From Sulfitobacter sp. F26204 (GTDB lineage Bacteria; Pseudomonadota; Alphaproteobacteria; Rhodobacterales; Rhodobacteraceae), in the NCBI RefSeq assembly GCF_026410305.1, contig NZ_JAPMLQ010000001.1:248001-312000 (forward strand): a stretch of 64,000 nt of DNA, in the 5' to 3' direction. Positions 9,851-19,179 of the stretch are shown one piece after another. How positions within the stretch are numbered: the stretch's first letter is position 1; every line of letters starts with the position of its first letter. Under the pieces are notes generated by a model. The model did no database searches, was not told where the DNA came from, and saw nothing but the letters and a program-made list of their open reading frames with translations. The translations under genes and the position numbers were made by a program.

Positions 9851-11467
9851 ATGCCAAACTTGGGCGATCTGGCCAGATTTACGACATTTGCCGGCGCTAT
9901 TCTGTTAGCGCTTTTGTGTTTTATTCTGATGTTTTCGTGGAGCGCATGGTTCTTTTGGCCATTTGCCCTCTTTGCTTTTTTGTCGGGTTTGGGCCTGTTT
10001 GATGTCACGCAAACCAAACACTCGATCCTGCGCAACTATCCGATTCTCGGGCACATGCGATTCATTTTCGAAGGAATTCGGCCTGAAATCCGGCAATATC
10101 TGATTGAATCCGACCAGGATGAAGAGCCATTCAGCCGCGACAACAGATCGTTGGTCTACCAACGCGCCAAGGATCAGGAAGACGCACGTCCCTTTGGCAC
10201 GCGGATGCGGGTTTATGATGCGGGCTATTCCTGGGTCACGCATTCTGTGCAACCTGTTCATATCAAAGACTTCGATTTCCGCACTAAAATTGGTGGATCG
10301 CAATGTAGCAAACCCTATTCCGCCTCCCTCTTCAACATTTCCGCAATGAGTTATGGTTCGCTGTCTGCCAATGCCATTCAAGCCTTGAATACCGGTGCCA
10401 AGCTGGGCGGTTTCGCCCATGACACCGGCGAAGGATCGGTCAGCCGCTATCACAAGGCAGGCGGCGGCGATCTGATTTATCAATTGGCGTCGGGGTATTT
10501 TGGTAGTCGGGCGGCAGATGGATCGTTTGATCCCGAAAAGTTTCGTGAGACTGCGGCGCTGGACCAGATCAAGATGATCGAGCTGAAGCTCAGCCAGGGC
10601 GCCAAGCCCGGACATGGTGGTATGCTGCCAGCTTCCAAGATCTCCCGCGAGATTGCCGAGGCACGCGGCGTGCCGATGGGGATAGACTGTATCTCACCCG
10701 CTGCGCATTCAGCATTCTCAACCCCGATCGAGATGATGGAATTCATTGGTAAATTGCGCGCATTGTCCGATGGTAAACCCGTCGGTTTCAAGCTGTGCAT
10801 CGGGCACCGTCGCGAATTCATGTGTATCGTCAAAGCGATGCTCAAGACCGGTATCACCCCCGATTTTATCGTTGTGGATGGTGCCGAGGGGGGCACCGGC
10901 GCGGCACCGGTCGAATTCTCGAACCACATCGGCATGCCGATGACCGAAGGGCTGACCTTTGTGCACAATACCCTGCGCGGCGCTGGCCTGCGCGATGAGA
11001 TCAAGATTGGTGCCGCAGGCAAGATCGTTTCGGCCTTTCACATCGCCCGTGCCCTCGCTCTGGGCGCGGATTGGTGCAACTCCGCCAGGGGGTTCATGTT
11101 CTCGATCGGCTGTATCCAGGCACAAGCCTGCCACACCAACCGTTGCCCCGTCGGCGTCGCCACACAGGACAAAACCCGCATGCGGGCGCTGGATGTAACG
11201 CACAAAAGCAAACGCGTGGCACGGTTCCACTACAACACCATGGAGGCTCTGGGTGAAATGACGGGGGCCGCTGGGCTGCACCATCCCAGCGATTTCCTGC
11301 CTTACCATCTCATGCTGCGCCAAGGCGACAAGAGCATGGTAGAAGGCAGTGACGTCTATGGTTATTTGCCCAAAGGCTTTTTGCTGGATGACGATGCCGA
11401 AGACTACGGTGATCACAAAAGTCGCTGGAAACGTGCGAGTGCCGAGACCTTTTCCCCGCTTGAATGA
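9851..11467 (+). CDS. Membrane-anchored FMN-binding glutamate-synthase-like protein
   Basis: The 538-residue protein has two N-terminal hydrophobic helices (about residues 10-55), then a domain homologous to the FMN-binding synthase part of the GltB large subunit. It keeps the C-x5-C-x4-C arrangement (CIQAQACHTNRCPVGVATQD) of the 3Fe-4S cluster and the GAEGGTGAAP flavin-site loop. It lacks the N-terminal glutaminase domain of true GltB, so it should not make glutamate from glutamine by itself. The family is common but of unsettled function. The start at 9851 is chosen over ATG 9848 because of spacing to AAGGGG. Confidence 0.85.
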   Translation: MPNLGDLARFTTFAGAILLALLCFILMFSWSAWFFWPFALFAFLSGLGLFDVTQTKHSILRNYPILGHMRFIFEGIRPEIRQYLIESDQDEEPFSRDNRSLVYQRAKDQEDARPFGTRMRVYDAGYSWVTHSVQPVHIKDFDFRTKIGGSQCSKPYSASLFNISAMSYGSLSANAIQALNTGAKLGGFAHDTGEGSVSRYHKAGGGDLIYQLASGYFGSRAADGSFDPEKFRETAALDQIKMIELKLSQGAKPGHGGMLPASKISREIAEARGVPMGIDCISPAAHSAFSTPIEMMEFIGKLRALSDGKPVGFKLCIGHRREFMCIVKAMLKTGITPDFIVVDGAEGGTGAAPVEFSNHIGMPMTEGLTFVHNTLRGAGLRDEIKIGAAGKIVSAFHIARALALGADWCNSARGFMFSIGCIQAQACHTNRCPVGVATQDKTRMRALDVTHKSKRVARFHYNTMEALGEMTGAAGLHHPSDFLPYHLMLRQGDKSMVEGSDVYGYLPKGFLLDDDAEDYGDHKSRWKRASAETFSPLE

Positions 11468-11549
11468 TAGATCGCGGGTTACCCTGGGCGCAACACAAAC
11501 GAAAGGTGACTATTGTGCGCCAATACCATTCTGCAGGCAAGACGGGGCG

Positions 11550-12470
11550 TCAGGACGCACGCCCGTCCAGAGCATCAAACGTTTCTGCGCTGTCATCGTT
11601 GCCGGATTTGGCCGCAGCCATTGTGTCGTCCCTCTGGTGATATAATCCGATCTGCGCATTCAGGGCGGCACCATACAACACCAGAAAACTGCTGATCCAT
11701 AACCAGATCAACATCGCAATGACGGCGCCGATCGATCCATAGACCTGATTGTAGTTGCCGAAATTCGTCACATAATAGGAAAACCCGACCGACAGGATCA
11801 CCCAGAATACCACCGCAACAATGGCACCAACAGAAAGCCATTCAAATCTGGCATTCCGCCGGTTCGGTCCGAACCGATAAAGCAGCCCGACTCCGGAAAA
11901 CAAGACGACGACCGCCACGATCCAGCGCAAGGCATCAATCAACAATTTGCCAACAAATCCTAACGGGAAGAACGCCAGAACAAGGGGTATCACCACCAGA
12001 CTGATCAGTGCCACCAGTCCTACCGCGACCAGAGCAATTGTAAGGAGCAATGCGCGCAAATAATGCTTGGCGGTGTTCCTGTTTCGCTGCTGATAGACCG
12101 AATTCAACCCTGTAATCATCGCACCGACACCTGCACGCGCTGACCAGAGGGCGAGTAACAGCGACACCAATCCGGCCCAGCCAAGGGTATCACTGCTCGC
12201 TGTGACGAGGCTGATTACCTGTTGGTTGATAATATCGTATACGTCTGTCGGCAGCAGGCTGCGCATCTCTTCCAGTTGTGCCGACACCAATGCTGGATCT
12301 GCAATCAGCCCCAGCACAGCGATCAACGCGGCCAAGGCGGGGAAAAGCGAAAGCATCGAAAAAAATGCAACACCTGCTGAAATCAAGGCCAGATTGCTTT
12401 CTGCTATCTGTGCAATACTCGCCCTAAAGACGGTCCAACACCCGTAAAGGCCCAGTTTCGGTCGTTTCAT
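11550..12470 (-). CDS. YihY/BrkB-family integral membrane protein
   Basis: The 306-residue protein has about six hydrophobic segments and the family hallmark segment NLALISAGVAFFSMLSLFPAL near the N-terminus. The charged C-terminal tail is probably cytoplasmic. Members were once called ribonuclease BN by mistake; their real role is not established. The start at 12470 (MKRPKLGLYG) has GGAG 12 bases upstream. A GTG at 12500 would add ten residues. It converges on the gene at 9851 with an 82-base gap. Confidence 0.85.
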   Translation of the reverse strand: MKRPKLGLYGCWTVFRASIAQIAESNLALISAGVAFFSMLSLFPALAALIAVLGLIADPALVSAQLEEMRSLLPTDVYDIINQQVISLVTASSDTLGWAGLVSLLLALWSARAGVGAMITGLNSVYQQRNRNTAKHYLRALLLTIALVAVGLVALISLVVIPLVLAFFPLGFVGKLLIDALRWIVAVVVLFSGVGLLYRFGPNRRNARFEWLSVGAIVAVVFWVILSVGFSYYVTNFGNYNQVYGSIGAVIAMLIWLWISSFLVLYGAALNAQIGLYHQRDDTMAAAKSGNDDSAETFDALDGRAS

Positions 12471-12625
12471 GTTTACCAATGGCTCCAGTTTTGCAGACAC
12501 CTTTTGGCGATGCTATCAACAAGCGCCGACAAGAAGAACCCATATAGGGCCAGATCCCCCTTGCGGAACCTCCACCATCGGTAATGATGTGGTTGCCGAA
12601 CCTACGGAAAACACAAGGCCTGCAC

Positions 12626-13879
12626 ATGATTTCATTTACACCGACCCTAGGCAAAGCCATCCGCGACCGTTTTGCCCATGTGGACAGCTGTCCATTCACA
12701 GGCCCCCGTATCTTTTTTGAAAACGCGGGTGGTGCGCTGACCCTGCATTCTGTCATCGCCACCTCGGCCTCCTTTGCGGGCATTCCCGACAATCAAGGGC
12801 GCAACAATCCCGCTTCCGCTGCATTAGCGGATGTGATCAAACAGGCCAGGACGGATATGGCCGTGTTCTTCAATGCCCCCGGGGGACAGTTCTTTGTCGG
12901 AGAATCCGGCACCGAACTGATCTTTCGGTTGATCCGTACAGCCGTGATGGGCACAGCAGATACCGGCAAGGTGATCGGCTCTTCTGTTGAACACCCCGCA
13001 TCCCGCAGCGCAGCGCTGCATTGGGCGAACATCGCAGGCAAGGAATACGTCAACGTCGCGCATGACGATGCGACAGGACAGGTCACGCCCGCTGCTTATT
13101 CCGCCGTGATCTCGCCGGATGTTCAGGTCGCTACGATCTTGCATACCTCTCCGGTGACAGGAATCGCAAATGATGTAGCCGGTATAGCTGCGGTCATTCG
13201 CAACGTTGCCCCTGATGCATTTATCATCGTGGATGGAATCCAACATGCCAGCCACGGTAGCGTCGACATTGCCAGCTATGGCATCGATGGCTACGTTGTT
13301 TCGCCATACAAGGTGTTCTCGCGCCATGGCTATGGCGTGGCGTGGGTGTCAGACAGGCTCACTTCGCTGCCGATCGAGACACTCAGGAACGGACCTGCCG
13401 GCAATTGGGAAATGGGGACACGCGATACTGGTGCCTATGCAACCTTCAGCGATGTGGTCGCATATTTTCAGTGGCTGGGCGGCGAGGTATCACAAGAAAC
13501 CGACGTCCGGGCTCGGATAGAGGCGGCAGGTGTCGCGATTCATGATTATGAAAAAACCCTTACGGATACATTGTTGAACGGTGTCGACAACCTGCCCGGA
13601 TTGGCCGATCTGCCCGGTGTCACGATCCTTGGCGGGCGCGAGAACCCCGACCGCGAAGGACTTGTCTCTTTTGCGTTGGATCATGTTCCAGCCGAAACCA
13701 TCGTGAATGCCCTGAATATTCAGGGCATCCGCACACATATCCGCCGCGCGGATCATTATTCCGGCAATATCCTTGAGCCGCTTGGTCTGGAATCCGCCGT
13801 GCGTGTATCGTTGTGCCACTACAATTCCATGGAGGAGGTCCGCAGTCTGCTGGCGGCCATGAAAGAAATCGCCGACTGA
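12626..13879 (+). CDS. Class V aminotransferase-fold PLP enzyme (cysteine-desulfurase-like)
   Basis: The 417-residue protein has the fold-type I PLP signature: an EHPASRSA segment near residue 115, the DGIQHASHGSVD segment, and the Schiff-base lysine in SPYKVFSRHGYG (about residue 225). C-terminal sequence ends in the usual VRVSLCHYNSMEEV. It is closest to cysteine-desulfurase-like proteins, but I see no SufS/IscS cysteine loop, so sulfur transfer is uncertain. The start at 12626 gives the family-like N-terminus. The M20 gene lies 40 bases downstream, so both may be co-transcribed. Confidence 0.85.
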   Translation: MISFTPTLGKAIRDRFAHVDSCPFTGPRIFFENAGGALTLHSVIATSASFAGIPDNQGRNNPASAALADVIKQARTDMAVFFNAPGGQFFVGESGTELIFRLIRTAVMGTADTGKVIGSSVEHPASRSAALHWANIAGKEYVNVAHDDATGQVTPAAYSAVISPDVQVATILHTSPVTGIANDVAGIAAVIRNVAPDAFIIVDGIQHASHGSVDIASYGIDGYVVSPYKVFSRHGYGVAWVSDRLTSLPIETLRNGPAGNWEMGTRDTGAYATFSDVVAYFQWLGGEVSQETDVRARIEAAGVAIHDYEKTLTDTLLNGVDNLPGLADLPGVTILGGRENPDREGLVSFALDHVPAETIVNALNIQGIRTHIRRADHYSGNILEPLGLESAVRVSLCHYNSMEEVRSLLAAMKEIAD

Positions 13880-13919
13880 CGCCCTTGCCATTCCTGACCA
13901 ACCGATAAACGGTAGTGAC

Positions 13920-15203
13920 ATGAATACACCCCTTTCTGATGCCATCGCAGCAAAACGTGATGATCTGGTCGCCCTGACACAGGATCTCATCCGCATTCCG
14001 ACGCTGAACCCGCCGGGCCGCGACTATCTGTTGATATGCGAGTATCTGGACAAGAGGCTGTCAGCGCACGGATTTGAAACCCAAATGATCCGCGCGCATG
14101 GTGCCCCAGGTGACAGCGACAAATATCCGCGTTGGAACATCATTGCTCACCGAGCGGGGGCCTATGGGGGCGAATGCGTCCATTTCAACAGTCATACGGA
14201 CGTGGTCGAAGTTGGTGCAGGCTGGACCTTTGATCCCTTTGGCGCAGAAATCTCGGATGGCAAGATTTACGGCCGCGGAACCTGCGACATGAAGGGCGGA
14301 CTGGCAGCATCGATCATCGCTGCAGAAACTTTTATCGAGATATACCCCGATTTCGCCGGTTCCATCGAGATTTCAGGCACTGCGGACGAGGAATCCGGCG
14401 GTTATGGCGGTGTCGCTTATCTGGCGGAACACGGTCATTTTTCGCCTGACAGTGTGCAGCATGTCATCATTCCCGAACCTCTGAACAAAGACCGGATTTG
14501 TTTAGGCCATCGCGGTGGCTGGTGGGCCGAAATCGAAACAAAGGGCGAAATAGCCCATGGCGCAATGCCCTTTCTCGGCGATTGCGCAGTGCGCCATATG
14601 GGCGCTGTGTTGCAGGAATTCGAAGACAAACTTTTTCCCGCCATGGCCGCACGCTACACCGAAATGCCGGTCGTTCCAGAAGGCGCGCGCAATTCAACCA
14701 TGAATATCAATTCCATACACGGCGGCGAAAATGAACCTGAGCCGGGGTTTACAGGGTTGCAAGCGCATTGCGTTCCGGATTCATGCCGCATCGTGATCGA
14801 TCGTCGGTTTCTGGTCGAGGAACCCCTTGATCAAGTGCGTGATGAAGTCACCAACCTGCTGGAAGGCCTTAGAGAAAATCGTCCCAATTTTGAATACGCA
14901 CTCACAGAGCGTAACGCCGTCCTACCCTCTATGACGGACAAGAATGCCCCGGTCGTACGGACGGTTGCAAAAGCAATTGAAGATGTAATGGGGGTGACAC
15001 CGACCTATGTCGCATCGCCCGGCAGTTACGATCAAAAACACATCGACCGGATTGGCAAACTCAAGAACTGTATCGCCTATGGTCCCGGTATCCTTGATCT
15101 GGCGCACAAGCCAGATGAGTACATTGGCATCGATGACATGATCGACAGCGCCAAGGTGATGGGCGCGGCATTGGAAACGCTGCTACTGCCACCCGTCACC
15201 TGA
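13920..15203 (+). CDS. M20-family deacylase (ArgE/DapE type)
   Basis: The 427-residue protein belongs to the M20 zinc peptidase family, which includes acetylornithine deacetylase and succinyl-diaminopimelate desuccinylase. The metal sites are visible: HFNSHTDVVEVG (His and catalytic Asp), GRGTCDMKGGLAA (bridging Asp) and SGTADEESGG (catalytic Glu pair). The exact substrate cannot be told. Its position after a PLP enzyme suggests catabolism of an N-acylated amino acid. Its last 21 bases overlap the 3' end of the convergent Hsp70-like gene. Confidence 0.87.
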   Translation: MNTPLSDAIAAKRDDLVALTQDLIRIPTLNPPGRDYLLICEYLDKRLSAHGFETQMIRAHGAPGDSDKYPRWNIIAHRAGAYGGECVHFNSHTDVVEVGAGWTFDPFGAEISDGKIYGRGTCDMKGGLAASIIAAETFIEIYPDFAGSIEISGTADEESGGYGGVAYLAEHGHFSPDSVQHVIIPEPLNKDRICLGHRGGWWAEIETKGEIAHGAMPFLGDCAVRHMGAVLQEFEDKLFPAMAARYTEMPVVPEGARNSTMNINSIHGGENEPEPGFTGLQAHCVPDSCRIVIDRRFLVEEPLDQVRDEVTNLLEGLRENRPNFEYALTERNAVLPSMTDKNAPVVRTVAKAIEDVMGVTPTYVASPGSYDQKHIDRIGKLKNCIAYGPGILDLAHKPDEYIGIDDMIDSAKVMGAALETLLLPPVT

Positions 15204-16436
15204 CGCCAGAGCCAGTCCATCCACGATCCCCGTCAACGCCGCACCGCGATGTACCTCCGCGCACGGGAGCCGATCAACCAGCGCATCCTCCACCACCTGC
15301 ATCAAACTTGATCCACCCACAAAGATCAGCTTGTTTACTGCATCCGGCGCTATTCCTGCTTGCGCAAGTGCTGCTTCTGCTGCTTCGCCGACTTTGTTCG
15401 CCAACACCTTCAATTTTCTGTTCATCATTTCTGCGGGCAGTGGCAGCACCGCGTTTCGCTTCAACATTCCGACTCTGATCACCGGGTTTTCCACCTCTGG
15501 TGTATTCGCCATGATCTTGCCCGCCTCAACGGCAAAGGCCAGATCATGTCCCAGTTCCTCTTCCAGCACCTTGACCAGCCGCGCCAGCCTTGTCTCATGC
15601 ACTGCATATTTGTGCAGGTCCTTGGCATCACGGATCGTATCCGGGCCGTAGAGAAACGGGATCTTGGCCCAGGTCGCCAGATCGTTGAAGATCGCGTTCG
15701 GTGCGATATGGGTTTCACTTCCAAAGGCATGACGAATTGGGCTGCCCATACCCAGTTGCGGCATGACCCGCGTGATACTGAGTTGACGGTCGAAATCCGT
15801 GCCTCCCACGCGCACGCCATAACTGCTTAGAATGTCGATGTCCTGCTGCCCGCTCTGTCGGAACAAGGTGAAATCAGAAGTACCCCCGCCAATGTCTACT
15901 ACCAACCCGAGGTCGCCAGGGTTAAGCACTTCTCGACTGGCCCGTGCAGCCGCTTCTGGCTCGTTCAGAAACCGCACCTCATCAAAACCGGCGCGGGCAT
16001 AACATTCTTTCAAATCCTCAAGCGCCTGCGCATTGCGCGGTTCATCATCAGAATGAAACCGCACCGGACGCCCCGATACTGCCCTGGTAAAGCTCTGCCC
16101 TGTTGCCATCTCCGCGCGTGTTTTCACTTCGCGCAGAAACCGCGCAACGATATCCATGAAATCCAGCCGTTCACCGAGCAACAGACGGCTTTCGCGGATC
16201 AGGCGCGTGCCAAGCAGGCTTTTCAGACCGCGCATGTACCGGCCTTCTTCGCCCGCCAGCAAAGCATCCGACGCAGCGGCACCGACCAACATTTTCTTGC
16301 TTTCAAAATCAAAAAACACCGCTGTTGGCATCGTAGGTTCATCGCCCTCCAGCGTCACAAGCTGTGGTTTGCCGTCCACGCAGATGCCAGCCGCCGAATT
16401 CGACGTTCCGAAATCTATCCCCAAAGTACCCGACAT
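15183..16436 (-). CDS. Hsp70-like ATPase (YegD-type, actin fold)
   Basis: The 417-residue protein has the actin-fold ATPase motifs: GIDFGTSNSA (phosphate 1, residue 6 on), VVDIGGGTSDFTLF (phosphate 2) and IFVGGSSLMQVVEDAL (adenosine). It stops soon after, so it lacks the substrate-binding and lid domains of DnaK, as in YegD-type proteins. The start at 16436 (MSGTLGIDFG) is preferred over 16475 because it fits the family. Client is unknown. Its stop overlaps the end of the M20 gene. Confidence 0.88.
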   Translation of the reverse strand: MSGTLGIDFGTSNSAAGICVDGKPQLVTLEGDEPTMPTAVFFDFESKKMLVGAAASDALLAGEEGRYMRGLKSLLGTRLIRESRLLLGERLDFMDIVARFLREVKTRAEMATGQSFTRAVSGRPVRFHSDDEPRNAQALEDLKECYARAGFDEVRFLNEPEAAARASREVLNPGDLGLVVDIGGGTSDFTLFRQSGQQDIDILSSYGVRVGGTDFDRQLSITRVMPQLGMGSPIRHAFGSETHIAPNAIFNDLATWAKIPFLYGPDTIRDAKDLHKYAVHETRLARLVKVLEEELGHDLAFAVEAGKIMANTPEVENPVIRVGMLKRNAVLPLPAEMMNRKLKVLANKVGEAAEAALAQAGIAPDAVNKLIFVGGSSLMQVVEDALVDRLPCAEVHRGAALTGIVDGLALASGDGWQ

Positions 16437-16553
16437 CGCGTTCCCCTTTGCGCAGGGCCGTGTCTTTATGCGCAACAGGGATCAAACGCAAACCCCTAGC
16501 CATCCTTAGACGTTTTCACTAGCCTTCCATCATAATCAATAAGGGAGATACCC

Positions 16554-18032
16554 ATGATACACCTGTCCCGCCTTTTGCTTGGCGTCAGCGCCGCGGCTCT
16601 GATGGCCACCGCAGCACTTGCCAAGGACGACATCACCGTCGCAATCCAGCTTGAACCACCGCATCTGGATCCAACTTCCGCTGCCGCCGGTGCAATCGAT
16701 TCGGTGCTTTATTCCAACGTCTTCGAAGGGCTGACCCGGTTCATGAGCGATGGATCGGTTGTACCCGGCCTGGCGGAAAGCTGGGAGATTTCTGACGACG
16801 GGCTGACATATACGTTCAAGCTGCGCAGTGGTGTAATGTTTCACGATGGCACCACAATGGACGCCGAAGACGTCAAATTTACCCTTGATCGCATCGGCGC
16901 AGAAGACAGCGCCAACGCTCAGAAAGCGCTATATGCCGCCATTTCCGAAGTAAACGTTCTTGACCCCATGACGGTCGAGGTAAAGCTGTCAGAGCCGAAC
17001 GGCAACATGATCTTCAATCTCGCATGGGGTGATGCCGTGATCGTCGCACCCGAAAGTATTGAGGACATCAAACAAAAACCCATCGGGACTGGTGCTTTCA
17101 AATTTGACAGTTGGACGCAGGGCGACAAGGTCGAATTGTCGCGCAATGATTCCTATTGGGGCACAGCACCGGAACTGGCCAAGGCAACGTTCAAGTTCAT
17201 TTCCGATCCGACGGCAGCCTTTGCATCAGTAATGGCAGAAGACGTCGATGTTTTTGCCGGTTTCCCCGCACCCGAAAACATTCCGCAGTTCGAAGCAGAC
17301 CCACGGTTTCAGGTGATTGTCGGTTCAACAGAAGGGGAGACCATCCTCTCGACCAACAACAAGTTACCACCTTTTGACAACGTAAAGGTGCGCGAAGCCA
17401 TGGCTCATGCCATTGATCGCCAGGCGATCATTGATGGTGCAATGTTTGGATTGGGCACACCGATCGGCACGCATTTCGCGCCGCATAATCCTGCTTATGT
17501 CGACCTGACGGCACAATCCAACTACGACCCAGCCAAGGCCAAGGCACTGTTGGCCGAAGCCGGATTTGCCGAAGGATTTGAAACCACGCTGCACCTGCCG
17601 CCCCCCTCCTATGCGCGGCGCGGCGGAGAGATCATCGCGGCGCAACTGGCCGAAGTCGGCATCAAGGCCGAGATCACCAATGTCGAATGGGCGCAATGGC
17701 TTGAGACCGTGTTCAAGGGCAAGGATTTCGGCCTGACCATCGTTAGCCATACCGAACCGATGGACATCGGGATCTACGCGAACCCCGAGTATTATTTCCA
17801 GTATGATAACAAGGCGTTTCAGGATTTGATCGCCAAGTTCAACACCACGGCTGACCCTGATATGCGCAACCAGATGCTGGCGGAGGCACAGAAAATAATC
17901 GCGGATGATTATGTGAACGGCTATCTGTTCCAGCTTGCCCTGCCAACCATCGCCAAGGCAGGCGTTCAGGGTCTGTGGGAAAACGCGCCAACGCAGGCGA
18001 ATGACCTGACAGGGGTGAGTTGGGCCGAGTAG
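16554..18032 (+). CDS. Peptide ABC transporter periplasmic binding protein (SBP family 5)
   Basis: The 492-residue protein has a Sec signal peptide (MIHLSRLLLGVSAAALMATAALA, cleavage predicted after ALA near residue 23). It then follows the DppA/OppA pattern: LEPPHLDPTSAA, a VFEGLTRF segment and WEISDDGLTYTFKLRSGVMFHDG. It should capture peptides or similar solutes for the permease set that begins at 20387. AAGGGAG at 16541-16547 is a strong ribosome site. A rho-independent terminator follows, so it is transcribed apart from the permeases. Confidence 0.92.
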   Translation: MIHLSRLLLGVSAAALMATAALAKDDITVAIQLEPPHLDPTSAAAGAIDSVLYSNVFEGLTRFMSDGSVVPGLAESWEISDDGLTYTFKLRSGVMFHDGTTMDAEDVKFTLDRIGAEDSANAQKALYAAISEVNVLDPMTVEVKLSEPNGNMIFNLAWGDAVIVAPESIEDIKQKPIGTGAFKFDSWTQGDKVELSRNDSYWGTAPELAKATFKFISDPTAAFASVMAEDVDVFAGFPAPENIPQFEADPRFQVIVGSTEGETILSTNNKLPPFDNVKVREAMAHAIDRQAIIDGAMFGLGTPIGTHFAPHNPAYVDLTAQSNYDPAKAKALLAEAGFAEGFETTLHLPPPSYARRGGEIIAAQLAEVGIKAEITNVEWAQWLETVFKGKDFGLTIVSHTEPMDIGIYANPEYYFQYDNKAFQDLIAKFNTTADPDMRNQMLAEAQKIIADDYVNGYLFQLALPTIAKAGVQGLWENAPTQANDLTGVSWAE

Positions 18033-18058
18033 CGCAACTTTTGTTCTTGCGATTGAAG

Positions 18059-18082
18059 GCCCCTGCATTGCGGGGGCTTTTT
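18059..18082 (+). terminator. Rho-independent terminator after the peptide-binding-protein gene
   Basis: GCCCCTGC (18059-18066) pairs with GCGGGGGC (18070-18077), 8 bp with one T-G wobble and a 3-base loop, followed by TTTTTG. It lies 27 bases after the stop. This makes the binding-protein gene a separate transcript. Confidence 0.85.
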
Positions 18083-18258
18083 GTTCGGGGAATGCCCGCC
18101 GAGTGTTCGATGTTTCTGACGCGAAGTCTCTCAATTATTCATATGCGTAACCGCCGAACGCTGAGATTTTGGTTGCGCTGATTGAGCTACCCAACCCTGT
18201 GTTGTCTTGGCAGATATGTAACCCCTAGTATCGCTGGCACGGTCAAGGGTGCAATTCT

Positions 18259-18795
18259 TCAACCTTTTTTGAACTTCCCTTTTATGAATTCGAAAGCAAG
18301 GGTTTGTTTGCTCTTGTCTTTGGCACCTGTCGGCCCAATGGATTCGAAATCAACTTGAAAACTGGCTTTGGGATAGGTGCCCTTCCCGCCCGAGATAGCC
18401 TTTACCGCACCCAACATCTTGACGGTCGCCGAAAGGTCATAGAGGGACGCGCATTCAATCGGATAGGATTTTACATGTAGATAATCGATGGTCCAGAATA
18501 GCTGTTCCTTGCCCGCCTTTGGATCTTTGAAACGCTCAAGCACGCATTGCCAGGTGGCTGACAGGGTGACCCAATGCTCACTGACCATGGTTGGCACGAT
18601 CAGCTTCAGTTTCTTGTCCTTGTGGGTAATCCGTTTTTCAATGACGCGATTTTCCAAGTCGGCGTCCATGATTTCCTTGTTAGTGACGTAAAACCCAACT
18701 TGAATCGCACGTACGACGGGTTTTCCGGGCAGCTTCACGATTGGCATTTTCTTTCTGACCAATGTGGAGTTCGGGGCATATTTAATACTAACCAA
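18259..18795 (-). CDS. Unrecognised basic protein
   Basis: I do not recognise this 178-residue protein. It is lysine-rich with no signal peptide, membrane segment or known motif, and looks like a soluble beta-rich domain. The start is taken as TTG at 18795 with AGGGA about 7 bases upstream; ATG at 18747 is the alternative. Its A/T-rich codon choice looks unlike the neighbours, and an 8-T run lies just upstream. It sits alone between a terminator and a gene-free stretch, which suggests a late acquisition. Confidence 0.6.
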   Translation of the reverse strand: MVSIKYAPNSTLVRKKMPIVKLPGKPVVRAIQVGFYVTNKEIMDADLENRVIEKRITHKDKKLKLIVPTMVSEHWVTLSATWQCVLERFKDPKAGKEQLFWTIDYLHVKSYPIECASLYDLSATVKMLGAVKAISGGKGTYPKASFQVDFESIGPTGAKDKSKQTLAFEFIKGKFKKG

Positions 18796-19179
18796 AGCAA
18801 AGTCCCTTTTTTTTAGCAGAATAATAAATGCGCTTGATTATGCCGCTGATAGGTGACCCAAAATTGATCAAGAATGGCGATTGTTCGTAAACAAGTTTCA
18901 GCTAACACTCCCCAAGCACAACGCTGGTTCTTTGATTTTGCCGGAACTTGACCTACCGATCAAGCTTTTCGAAGTTGCCCTATCATATTCTCAGGGTCCG
19001 CTCTCGGCTTCATTGTTGTTTTCGGCTTTCGAACGAAAACGATTCCAAGTGGTCAATCGATGTTTACATCCCAACAGGAAAAGCAACGATTTGCTTGATA
19101 CGTTCAGCAGCACTTGTTGGGTGCAAATGTGTCAACCATGCCGATTCAAAGGGATGTCAACAAAGTCGCTGGACCGACT
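18796..19179. other. 384-base stretch with no supported gene
   Basis: This is the only gap over 300 bases in the window. Open frames in it run antisense into the deacetylase gene and show no protein-like composition. I see no tRNA, no terminal inverted repeats and no transposase motif. It is less GC-rich than the neighbouring genes. It may be the promoter region of the orphan gene plus decayed sequence. Confidence 0.5.
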
